Below are positions 1 to 6,280 of a stretch of DNA of 21,165 nt, piece after piece. This DNA is from an uncultured Sutterella sp. (GTDB lineage Bacteria > Pseudomonadota > Gammaproteobacteria > Burkholderiales > Burkholderiaceae_F). Under the pieces are notes generated by a model, which did no database searches, was not told where the DNA came from, and saw only the letters and a program-made list of their open reading frames with translations. The translations under genes and the position numbers were made by a program. The DNA lies in NCBI GenBank assembly GCA_905192805.1, contig CAJJMF010000013.1:1-21165 (forward strand), given 5' to 3'. Every line of letters begins with the position of its first letter. The stretch's first letter is position 1.

Positions 1-97
1 TACGGTGGGTGGTGTGGAAGGGGCGAGTGGGATATCCTACCCCCCTATCCGATTTCGGGTGAGTGTGAATGAATAAAGATCAGCAAGGAACTTCAAG
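1..97 (+). other. Left-edge segment, possible 3' end of an upstream gene
   Basis: Nothing here can be identified with confidence. One plus-strand frame is open from base 2 to a TAA at 74-76, giving 24 codons ending YPPIRFRVSVNE; the other two frames stop at 60-62 and 70-72. In Burkholderiales thiL and pgpA often precede cinA, so a gene tail here would be expected, but the short peptide does not clearly match the C-terminus of either. An AAGGAA ribosome binding site for the next gene lies at about 86-91. Confidence 0.2.
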
Positions 98-637
98 ATG
101 GCGCAATGGGAAACAAAATTAACCGAGCTCGGCTTTCAATTGGGTGTCGCCGCTTCAGGGGCTCACCATCGCATTGTGACTGCAGAGAGTTGCACAGGCG
201 GACTCCTTGCGGGAGCGATTACGGAAATTGCGGGTAGCTCGGAATGGTATGAGATGGGATTTGTGACGTATGCGACGCCTACCAAAAGCCGTTTCTTGGG
301 CGTCGATCCTGGGCTCATCGAACGCGAAGGGGTTGTGAGTGAGCCCGTGGCACAAGCCATGGCGCGTGGGGCATTGGCCCAATTTCCCGAGGCCACCTTG
401 AGCGTCGGCATAACCGGCTATGCTGGCCCTTCGGGTGGCACCGTAGCGATGCCCACGGGGTCGGTGTGTATCGGCTGGGGGTATCGGTTTAATGAACATA
501 TTGTGACCATTTCACGGGTGATTCGCGTTCCTGGGTCCCGGGCGGCTGTGCGGCGGGAGGCCGTGATTGTGGCGCTCTCAGGACTGCTTGAGCTCATTCG
601 GCATGCTAACCCCGCCATCATGCCCTCGGCATACTGA
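98..637 (+). CDS. pncC: CinA C-terminal domain protein (nicotinamide-nucleotide amidohydrolase, PncC type)
   Basis: Members of this family deamidate nicotinamide mononucleotide to nicotinate mononucleotide in the cytoplasm, recycling the NMN released by DNA ligase. The 179 residues cover only the CinA C-terminal domain; the N-terminal molybdopterin-binding-like domain of full CinA is absent, as in E. coli PncC. Visible family signatures are ESCTGGLLAG at 30-39, GSSEWYEMGFVTYA at 46-59, the GVVSE block at 78-82 and TGYAGPSGG at 106-114. In the last, Tyr replaces the usual Ile of TGIAGP, a mild variant. ATG at 98 is preceded by AAGGAA at suitable spacing. Closeness to pyrF resembles the thiL-pgpA-cinA-pyrF neighbourhood of Burkholderiales. 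The family call is firm; the exact substrate is inferred. Confidence 0.93.
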   Translation: MAQWETKLTELGFQLGVAASGAHHRIVTAESCTGGLLAGAITEIAGSSEWYEMGFVTYATPTKSRFLGVDPGLIEREGVVSEPVAQAMARGALAQFPEATLSVGITGYAGPSGGTVAMPTGSVCIGWGYRFNEHIVTISRVIRVPGSRAAVRREAVIVALSGLLELIRHANPAIMPSAY

Positions 638-848
638 GAAAATGACAGAACATTATCGGTTACAATACAAAAATCGTTCTTTTACATAAGAGCCTCGCCA
701 CCCTAAACGGTGGGTTACACACGGTTTAGGGTTTGGAAAGGGGTGTTTGCTCCTTTCCGAGTTCTTTTCCTCCGATGGCAAGCGGAGCGAAAAGTGGTTC
801 CCCTAACAAGGCTGTTGCGTCGACAACAAGTAACAGTCTTCATGATGT
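638..848 (+). promoter_or_regulatory. Structured 5' leader of the CNNM/CBS gene (three strong hairpins)
   Basis: This 211-base gap holds a possible -10 box TACAAT at 661-666, without a convincing -35, followed by three hairpins in tight succession. Hairpin A (701-731) pairs CCCTAAAC with GTTTAGGG and has an inner GTG/CAC. Hairpin B (735-758) pairs GGAAAGGGG with CTCCTTTCC. Hairpin C (764-794) is an 11-bp stem with one bulged C. A weaker TGTTG/CAACA hairpin sits at 813-828, just before the start codon. CCCTAA recurs at 801-806, so TTAGGG at 726-731 could pair with either copy. No Shine-Dalgarno sequence is obvious before ATG 849. The arrangement looks like a cis-regulatory RNA, but I do not recognise a known riboswitch class. 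Confidence 0.5.
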
Positions 849-2180
849 ATGTTTGGTTGGATAGACGTATTTTTTCTGATCCTTCTTGTTTTATTAAATG
901 GGGCGTTCGCGCTCAGTGAGATTGCGCTGATTACCAGCCGACGTGCCCGCTTACAACAACTTAAAGAGAATCAAACGCCTGGGGCGCAAAAAGCCATTGA
1001 GCTTAATGCGGACCCCAATAAAGCCCTCTCCACGATTCAGGTTGGCATAACCACGATTGGTATTTTGCTAGGTATCGTAGGGGAAAGTGCTTTAGCTGAA
1101 CCAGTGTCACGTCTATTTTTGGCGTTAGGACTCTCTGTCGAAACCGCGAATGCCGTGAGTCTGGTACTTGTGGTGGTGTTGGTGACGTATTTTTCCATTG
1201 TTGTGGGGGAACTGGTACCCAAACGCCTCGGGCAATTGGCGCCTGAAAAGTTGGCCTGTCGTGTGGCGGCTCCCATCTCCTTTTTATCAACACTCGCTGC
1301 CCCCTTTGTCCGTTTATTAAGTACCTCGACCAAGTTGCTTTTACACCTGTTTGGATTACGAGGTGATGAGCGTGAACAGGTGACGGAAGAAGAAATCCAT
1401 GCGCTGATCGATGAAGGGGAGGAATCGGGAGTGATCGAACGCGTTGAGCGCGATATGGTGCGAAATATTTTCCGCCTTGATGATCGTCCGATTGCGTCGC
1501 TGATGATTCCGCGTGCGGACATTGAGTGGATCGATTTAGACGATCCGCTTGAGATGAATATTGAAAAGATTAAGCGCTCCCACCGCTCACGTTTGCCCGT
1601 GTGTCAGGGCGGTTTAGATGATGTGAAAGGTATCTGTACAACGCGCACGCTTTTGCAGCAGATTTTGGAAAAGGGTAAACCGAATTTCCATGAAAATCTC
1701 TCCAAACCGGTGTATGTTCCCGAATCGTTGTCGGGGATGGAGCTGTTGGAAAACTTCCGTATGACGGACACGCCGTTGGCTTTGGTCGTGGATGAGTACG
1801 GTGAAGTACAAGGCATCGTCAGTCCCCGGGACGTGTTAGAAGCGATTGCGGGCGAATTTAAGCCCGAGTCCCCGGCAGACGCTTGGGTGACCGTTCGTAA
1901 TGACGGTAGTTATCTCTTGGATGGCCTTATCCCGATTCCGGAAATGAAGGATGTGCTCGGGATTAAAACCGTTCCTGAAGACATCCCAGGGCGTTATGCA
2001 ACTTTGGCCGGTATGATGATGTTCCTCATTGGGCGCTTACCGCAAGAGGGTGACGTGACCGTGTGGGAAGGCTGGCAGTTTGAGGTGATTGACATGGACG
2101 GCCGCCGTATCGATAAAATTTTGGTTACACGCGATCCCTCCGCTCCGACGGAGCCCCCCAATACGACGCTTGAGGCCTAA
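849..2180 (+). CDS. CNNM/CBS-domain membrane protein of the HlyC/CorC (TlyC) family
   Basis: This is a predicted inner-membrane protein of the family linked to magnesium/cobalt efflux or divalent-cation homeostasis (CorC, YfjD, MpfA relatives). Its 443 residues have the full architecture. A DUF21/CNNM region at about 1-175 has hydrophobic segments near 4-25, 60-85, 100-125 and 140-160. Two CBS domains follow at about 215-335, the second carrying LVVDEYGEVQGIVSPRDVLEAI. A C-terminal CorC_HlyC domain lies at about 345-430. ATG at 849 gives the expected short N-terminal tail before LLNGAFALSEIAL, but no good ribosome binding site precedes it, consistent with control through the structured leader. 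Ion specificity cannot be read from the sequence, and the old haemolysin label for this family is misleading. Confidence 0.93.
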   Translation: MFGWIDVFFLILLVLLNGAFALSEIALITSRRARLQQLKENQTPGAQKAIELNADPNKALSTIQVGITTIGILLGIVGESALAEPVSRLFLALGLSVETANAVSLVLVVVLVTYFSIVVGELVPKRLGQLAPEKLACRVAAPISFLSTLAAPFVRLLSTSTKLLLHLFGLRGDEREQVTEEEIHALIDEGEESGVIERVERDMVRNIFRLDDRPIASLMIPRADIEWIDLDDPLEMNIEKIKRSHRSRLPVCQGGLDDVKGICTTRTLLQQILEKGKPNFHENLSKPVYVPESLSGMELLENFRMTDTPLALVVDEYGEVQGIVSPRDVLEAIAGEFKPESPADAWVTVRNDGSYLLDGLIPIPEMKDVLGIKTVPEDIPGRYATLAGMMMFLIGRLPQEGDVTVWEGWQFEVIDMDGRRIDKILVTRDPSAPTEPPNTTLEA

Positions 2181-2194
2181 AGCGATCCGATAAA

Positions 2195-2228
2195 AAAACA
2201 GCGCTCTAGGATATCCGAGCGCTGTTTT
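2195..2228. terminator. Bidirectional intrinsic terminator between the CNNM gene and pyrF
   Basis: A perfect 12-bp inverted repeat, AAAACAGCGCTC (2195-2206) with GAGCGCTGTTTT (2217-2228), encloses a 10-base loop. A-rich sequence precedes it and T-rich sequence follows it, so it can end transcription from both converging genes. Confidence 0.93.
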
Positions 2229-2251
2229 CTTTGGGTGAAAAGGCGATGCCG

Positions 2252-3067
2252 TTATTGAGCGGCGGCACGAATCGCCAAGCAGGTCTCCTGAGCGCGTTGA
2301 GCAGCCATTTCTTTCCAATCCTCACCACGGCTGGCGTAAATAATGGCGCGGCCCGAATTAATGACCATCCCTTGGTGGTCAGCATTTTTCCCCGCTTTCA
2401 CACACGCATCAATATCACCGCCCTGAGCCCCTATCCCAGGGACGAGCAGATTAAGCGATGGCGCAATGGCGCGTACCCGTGCTAACTCATCGGGGTACGT
2501 TGCCCCCACCACGAGCCCCAAGGAGCCATTGGTGTTCCATTGGGTTTGTGCGAGTCGAGCAATGCGTTCATAGAGTTTTTCCCCACCGACGTCTAACATC
2601 TGAAAGTCATCCCCACCGGGGTTAGACGTACGGCAGAGTATGTAGGCGCCTTTGTCTTCATAAGCCAAATAGGGCTTAATCGTATCGTGCCCCATGAAGG
2701 GCGAGAGGGTGACACAGTCGGCCTGATAGCGTTCAAACGCTTCTTTGGCGTAATGCTCGGCGGTTGACCCAATATCCCCACGCTTGGCATCAAGAATCAC
2801 CGGAATGTCGGGGTATTCACGATGGATGTAGGCAATGATGGCTTCCAACTCTGCTTCAGCACGAGACGAGGCAAAGTAGGCGATTTGAGGTTTAAACGCA
2901 CATACCCAAGGTGCCGTGGCATCGACAATCCCCGTCAAGAAGGTGAAGAGGGCATCGGGTTTGCCTTGAAGGGGCAAGGGAAACTTATCCGGATTGGGAT
3001 CAAGCCCCACACATAGGAGTGAATTAACTTTTTCCCAACGGGACTTAAGTGTGTCAATATATTTCAT
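2252..3067 (-). CDS. pyrF: Orotidine 5'-phosphate decarboxylase
   Basis: This enzyme catalyses the last step of de novo UMP synthesis, decarboxylating OMP to UMP in the cytoplasm. The 271-residue length and sequence match the longer type 2 PyrF subfamily (about 270-280 residues) rather than the roughly 235-residue E. coli form. The catalytic Lys/Asp cluster is seen as DAKRGD at 93-98, followed by IGSTAEHYA. VPGIGAQGGD near residue 210 is the phosphate-binding loop. The start at 3067 gives MKYIDTL and has GAGG about 10 bases upstream. A TACAAT box on the minus strand (3122-3127) could be its -10, though no matching -35 is evident. It is transcribed alone and converges on the CNNM gene. Confidence 0.97.
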   Translation of the reverse strand: MKYIDTLKSRWEKVNSLLCVGLDPNPDKFPLPLQGKPDALFTFLTGIVDATAPWVCAFKPQIAYFASSRAEAELEAIIAYIHREYPDIPVILDAKRGDIGSTAEHYAKEAFERYQADCVTLSPFMGHDTIKPYLAYEDKGAYILCRTSNPGGDDFQMLDVGGEKLYERIARLAQTQWNTNGSLGLVVGATYPDELARVRAIAPSLNLLVPGIGAQGGDIDACVKAGKNADHQGMVINSGRAIIYASRGEDWKEMAAQRAQETCLAIRAAAQ

Positions 3068-3151
3068 TACTCAACCTCGACTTGGTGACGGATTGCCACA
3101 GTGTTACGCTTTTGGTGTGCTATTGTACCGAAGGTACTTGCCTCAAGTCGT

Positions 3152-3179
3152 TTGATAACGATACGTTTTAGGTAAATAT
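3152..3179 (+). promoter_or_regulatory. Candidate sigma-70 promoter for the CPWC thioredoxin-fold gene
   Basis: TTGATA at 3152-3157 resembles a -35 box, and AAATAT at 3174-3179 a weak -10 box, with a 16-base spacer. A short inverted repeat, TCACT/AGTGA, lies downstream at about 3201-3219 and could influence the leader. The match is modest. Confidence 0.35.
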
Positions 3180-3258
3180 CCGAGTACCGCGCCAAGACCA
3201 TCACTCGTTAAACTAGTGAGATCCCGATGGCAAACTAACCTACGAAAGGATAAACACT

Positions 3259-3873
3259 ATGAATTTTAATCGCCGCACTCTTTTGGGCCTTATGGGCTTG
3301 GGCGTTGTTGCCCCCGCTGCGTTTGCTGCTGACGCGGCTAAGAAACGCGAATGGCCGAAGAAACCCAGCATTCCGACCGATTTTAATGCTGAAGAATTCT
3401 TTGTCGAACTGGACGAAAAAGGGGAAGGGGTGCTTATCCCTGGTCCTCAAGGCGCTCCGACGGTTTACATCGTGTTTGACTCTCAGTGCCCATGGTGCCA
3501 ATGGCAGTACGAACAATTTAAGCCTTTCTTGGGACAGGTGACCTTTAAGTGGTTCCCGGTGGCGGTGTTGAGCCCGTGGTCTGAATTGCAAGGCGCTTAT
3601 ATTCTTTCGGCAGAAAAGCCCTACGACGCCTTCTTAGAACATGAAAAACACTTTAAGGATCCGGATTTCCGTGGCGTCGATGTGCGTGGCAAGGAATTTC
3701 CGATGGAAAAACGTACCGCCGTGTGGACGAACTCCAAGATTGCCCGTCGCGCAGGGACGCGCACGGTGCCCTTCATGGTGATGCGCACCCCGGACGGCAA
3801 GTATGTGCCGTTGAATGAAACAAAGACGGAAGACTTTGCCAAGGCCTCTGGTTTGACACCGAAGGCGATGTAA
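3259..3873 (+). CDS. Exported DsbC/DsbG-like thioredoxin-fold protein with CPWC active site
   Basis: This is a 204-residue periplasmic thiol-disulfide protein. The N-terminus MNFNRRTLLGLMGLG has twin arginines (R5, R6) before a hydrophobic stretch and an AFA cleavage site at 21-23, so export may be by Tat, though Sec cannot be excluded. The mature part begins with a short charged segment instead of a DsbC dimerisation domain, then a thioredoxin-type core: strand VYIVFD, active site C77-P-W-C80, a helical insertion, and TRTVPFMV with the cis-proline at 171. That resembles the catalytic half of DsbG/DsbC. The start has AAAGGA about 9 bases upstream. It is a single-gene unit ended by its own terminator. 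A DsbD-like reductase encoded at 7829-9979 could keep it reduced; that partnership is inferred. Confidence 0.85.
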   Translation: MNFNRRTLLGLMGLGVVAPAAFAADAAKKREWPKKPSIPTDFNAEEFFVELDEKGEGVLIPGPQGAPTVYIVFDSQCPWCQWQYEQFKPFLGQVTFKWFPVAVLSPWSELQGAYILSAEKPYDAFLEHEKHFKDPDFRGVDVRGKEFPMEKRTAVWTNSKIARRAGTRTVPFMVMRTPDGKYVPLNETKTEDFAKASGLTPKAM

Positions 3874-3896
3874 GTTGCGCGACTAAGGCAGTTTTC

Positions 3897-3934
3897 AAGA
3901 GCGTAGTGGATGTTGGTCCCTGCGCTCTTTTTTT
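3897..3934 (+). terminator. Intrinsic terminator of the CPWC thioredoxin-fold gene
   Basis: AAGAGCGTAG (3897-3906) pairs with CTGCGCTCTT (3920-3929), a 10-bp stem with one G-T wobble, and runs into seven T residues (3928-3934). It lies directly downstream of the stop codon at 3873. Confidence 0.9.
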
Positions 3935-3941
3935 GGGGCAT

Positions 3942-3972
3942 AAAAAATCCCCAACCCGAGGGGGTTGGGGAT
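3942..3972 (-). terminator. Intrinsic terminator of groESL
   Basis: Read on the minus strand, ATCCCCAACCC pairs with GGGTTGGGGAT (plus-strand 3947-3957 and 3962-3972) around a 4-base loop, followed by a run of six T. It lies 36 bases beyond the groEL stop and back-to-back with the plus-strand terminator at 3897-3934. Confidence 0.92.
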
Positions 3973-4007
3973 GACGATTATCCGTTAGGGATGCGCTGAG
4001 GGACGAA

Positions 4008-5642
4008 TTACATCATCCCGTCCATGCCGCCCATGCCGGCGCCCATCGGAGGCATCGGCTTTTCTTCCGGGATTTCAGCGACCATGCAGTCGGTCGTCAA
4101 AATCAAGCTGGCCACGCTGGCAGCGTTCTGTAAAGCCGTACGGGTCACCTTGGTCGGATCGAGCACGCCCATTTCGACCATGTTGCCGTATTCGCCCGTC
4201 TGAGCGTTGTAGCCATAGTTGCCTTCGCCGTGGAGCACTTCGTTCACCACCACGCTGGGTTCTTCGCCGGCGTTCTTGACGATCTGGCGTAACGGTTCTT
4301 CCATGGCGCGTAACACGATACGGATACCGGCGTTTTGTTCGTCGTTATCACCCTTCAAGTCGCGGATAGCCTGCTTGGCACGGATGAGCGCCACACCGCC
4401 CCCCGGAACAATACCTTCTTCAACGGCAGCGCGAGTGGCATGCAAAGCGTCTTCCACGCGAGCCTTCTTTTCCTTCATTTCGACTTCCGTCGCAGCACCG
4501 ACCTTGATCAAGGCAACGCCGCCAGCTAACTTGGCCACACGTTCCTGAAGCTTTTCACGATCGTAGTCGCTCGTGGCCGCTTCCATCTGGGTACGGATAT
4601 TCTGGATACGGTTCTGGATCGCTTCAGCGGAACCAGCCCCATCGATAATCGTGGTGTTTTCCTTCGTGACTTCCACTTTCTTGGCCGTACCGAGCTGTTC
4701 GAGCGTAGCCTTGTCGAGCGAGAGGCCCACCGTCGAGGAGATCACCGTACCACCCGTTAACACAGCGATGTCTTCGAGCATCGCCACGCGACGATCGCCA
4801 AAGCCAGGCGCCTTGACAGCCACGACCTTGAGGATGCCACGGATGGAGTTCACCACCAACGTAGCGAGCGCTTCACCGTCGATGTCTTCGGCGATGATCA
4901 CGAGCGGACGGCTGGTCTTGGCAACCTGTTCGAGCACCGGAAGCAATTCACGGATGTTGCTGATCTTCTTGTCGTGCAAGAGGATGAAGGCATTTTCAAA
5001 GGCCGTCGCCTGCTTTTCAGGCTGGTTGATGAAGTAGGGCGAGAGGTAGCCGCGGTCAAACTGCATCCCTTCCACCACTTCGAGTTCGTTGTTAAGGCTC
5101 TTACCGTCTTCGACCGTGATCACGCCTTCCTTACCCACCTTGTCCATGGCTTCGGAGATGATCGTACCGATTTCCAAGTCAGAGTTCGCGGAAATGGAGC
5201 CAACCTGAGCGATTTCCTTGCTGGTGGTCGTGGGCTTGCTGAGCGCCTTCAATTCCTTGATGGCGGCAGCCACAGCCTTGTCGATACCACGCTTTAAGTC
5301 CATCGGGTTCATACCCGCAGCGACGAACTTCATCCCTTCGTCGACGATGGCCTGAGCCAAAACCGTAGCCGTGGTCGTACCGTCACCGGCGTTGTCGCTC
5401 GTCTTGGAGGCGACTTCACGGACCATGCTGGCGCCCATGTTTTCGAACTTATCCTTCAATTCAATTTCTTTGGCAACCGAGACACCGTCCTTCGTGACCG
5501 TGGGGCCACCAAAGGCGCGTTCGAGCACCACGTTACGACCCTTCGGGCCTAACGTTACTTTCACAGCATCAGCCAAAACGTTGATACCGCGCACCATCTT
5601 CGAACGGGCATCATCACCAAAAAGAACTTGCTTAGCGGACAT
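4008..5642 (-). CDS. groL: Chaperonin GroEL (60 kDa, Hsp60)
   Basis: GroEL is the cytoplasmic tetradecameric ATP-dependent folding chamber that works with GroES. The 544 residues are the usual length and the sequence is conserved throughout: GDGTTTATVLAQ in the ATP-binding equatorial domain near residue 86, VVAVKAPGFGDRR in the apical domain, DALHATRAAVEEGIVPGGGVAL around the catalytic Asp, and a C-terminal GMGGMDGMM tail of the GGM type. ATG at 5642 has AGAAGGA about 8 bases upstream. The gene lies 50 bases downstream of groES and is cotranscribed with it from the heat-shock promoter at 6092-6120. Nothing in the protein looks degraded or unusual. Confidence 0.99.
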   Translation of the reverse strand: MSAKQVLFGDDARSKMVRGINVLADAVKVTLGPKGRNVVLERAFGGPTVTKDGVSVAKEIELKDKFENMGASMVREVASKTSDNAGDGTTTATVLAQAIVDEGMKFVAAGMNPMDLKRGIDKAVAAAIKELKALSKPTTTSKEIAQVGSISANSDLEIGTIISEAMDKVGKEGVITVEDGKSLNNELEVVEGMQFDRGYLSPYFINQPEKQATAFENAFILLHDKKISNIRELLPVLEQVAKTSRPLVIIAEDIDGEALATLVVNSIRGILKVVAVKAPGFGDRRVAMLEDIAVLTGGTVISSTVGLSLDKATLEQLGTAKKVEVTKENTTIIDGAGSAEAIQNRIQNIRTQMEAATSDYDREKLQERVAKLAGGVALIKVGAATEVEMKEKKARVEDALHATRAAVEEGIVPGGGVALIRAKQAIRDLKGDNDEQNAGIRIVLRAMEEPLRQIVKNAGEEPSVVVNEVLHGEGNYGYNAQTGEYGNMVEMGVLDPTKVTRTALQNAASVASLILTTDCMVAEIPEEKPMPPMGAGMGGMDGMM

Positions 5643-5692
5643 GTTGTTTCCTTCTTAAAATTTTTTGATCAAATTCGTGATTGCGTTGGGGC

Positions 5693-5980
5693 TTATTCAA
5701 GCACACCCATGATGTCTTCTTCGCGCATGACGAGCAATTCTTCGCCATCGACCTTGACGGTCTGGCCAGAATACTTGCCAAAGAGAACACGGTCGCCGAC
5801 TTTTACGTCGAGGGCCACGATACGGCCCGCTTCATCGCGCTTGCCAGGGCCCACCGCAAGGACAACCCCCTGATCGGGCTTTTCGCCAGCGGTATCAGGG
5901 ATAACAATCCCAAAGGAAGTGGTGGTTTCAGCTTCGAGGCGCTTGATAATCACGCGATCGTGCAGAGGACGAATTTGCAT
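5693..5980 (-). CDS. groS: Co-chaperonin GroES (10 kDa)
   Basis: GroES caps the GroEL ring as a heptamer. The 95-residue protein beginning MQIRPLHDRVIIKR matches the normal GroES start. The frame is open to a TTG at 5992, which would add four residues, but that codon lies within the ribosome binding site region (GGAG, 6 bases before the ATG at 5980), so the ATG is preferred. The mobile-loop region follows as EAETTTSFGIVIPDTAGEKPDQG, and the C-terminal part VGDRVLFGKYSGQTVKVDGEE is typical. The gene is first in the groES-groEL operon. The Shine-Dalgarno sits in the loop of a small TTGAT/ATCAA hairpin directly before the start. Confidence 0.98.
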   Translation of the reverse strand: MQIRPLHDRVIIKRLEAETTTSFGIVIPDTAGEKPDQGVVLAVGPGKRDEAGRIVALDVKVGDRVLFGKYSGQTVKVDGEELLVMREEDIMGVLE

Positions 5981-6085
5981 TTGATACTCCAATCAAGAAT
6001 AGTGGCTACGCGAGCAGGGCGTAGCCTTGGCAAAATGGGCTCAAATCCTGCAGGGCTCACTTTGCCATCAGGATTTTTGGCTTTG
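5981..6085 (-). promoter_or_regulatory. Structured 5' untranslated region of groESL
   Basis: Between the sigma-32 promoter and groES the predicted leader can form an 8-bp hairpin, GGCTACGC/GCGTAGCC (6004-6011 with 6019-6026). It can also form a longer GGCAAA/TTTGCC stem enclosing a CCTGCAGG palindrome (about 6029-6066), and a 5-bp TTGAT/ATCAA hairpin whose loop holds the GGAG Shine-Dalgarno (about 5981-5996). Heat-shock leaders sometimes fold into RNA thermometers. Here the Shine-Dalgarno is in a loop, not a stem, so that role is only a suggestion. Confidence 0.35.
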
Positions 6086-6091
6086 TTCCGT

Positions 6092-6120
6092 ATATGGGGA
6101 TGGGGGGAGAAAAAAACAAG
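6092..6120 (-). promoter_or_regulatory. Sigma-32 (RpoH) heat-shock promoter of groESL
   Basis: On the minus strand CTTGTTT (6114-6120) is followed after 14 bases by CCCCATAT (6092-6099). This matches the sigma-32 consensus of CTTGAAA, a spacer of roughly 11-16 bases, and CCCCATNT. The inferred transcription start lies near 6085, about 105 bases before the groES start codon. No CIRCE inverted repeat (TTAGCACTC-N9-GAGTGCTAA) is present, so HrcA control is not indicated. Confidence 0.85.
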
Positions 6121-6280
6121 GGCTTTGTCTTAAATAGTTACAGTTTTCTATTGTCAGGATTTTTTGCGCTTTCTGTCGGGGCCCGTAGTGAGCTTTTAGA
6201 ATGTGCACTCGTAGCAGTGGGGTACGCGCAGTCTGGTGGCGTTCTCACCGCGCAGTTCCCTGAAGAAAAGGATTTTAGTC

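Noticed and set aside
638..848. yybP-ykoY manganese riboswitch upstream of the CNNM gene
   Set aside because: The conserved loop sequences of that class, as I recall them, are not seen; the stems are arranged in series rather than as the expected paired-loop structure.
710..919. 69-codon plus-strand frame upstream of the CNNM gene
   Set aside because: It spans the leader hairpins and overlaps the start of the clear CNNM gene in another frame. The product resembles no family, and the bases are better explained as structured leader.
4573..5037. Long plus-strand frames antisense to groEL
   Set aside because: They are typical mirror frames of a GC-biased conserved gene. Low-complexity Ser/Thr-rich translation and no start signals were seen.
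6236..6280. Upstream extension of dacB to a GTG at 6236
   Set aside because: It would add 15 residues ahead of a clean signal peptide. ATG 6281 has a proper ribosome binding site.
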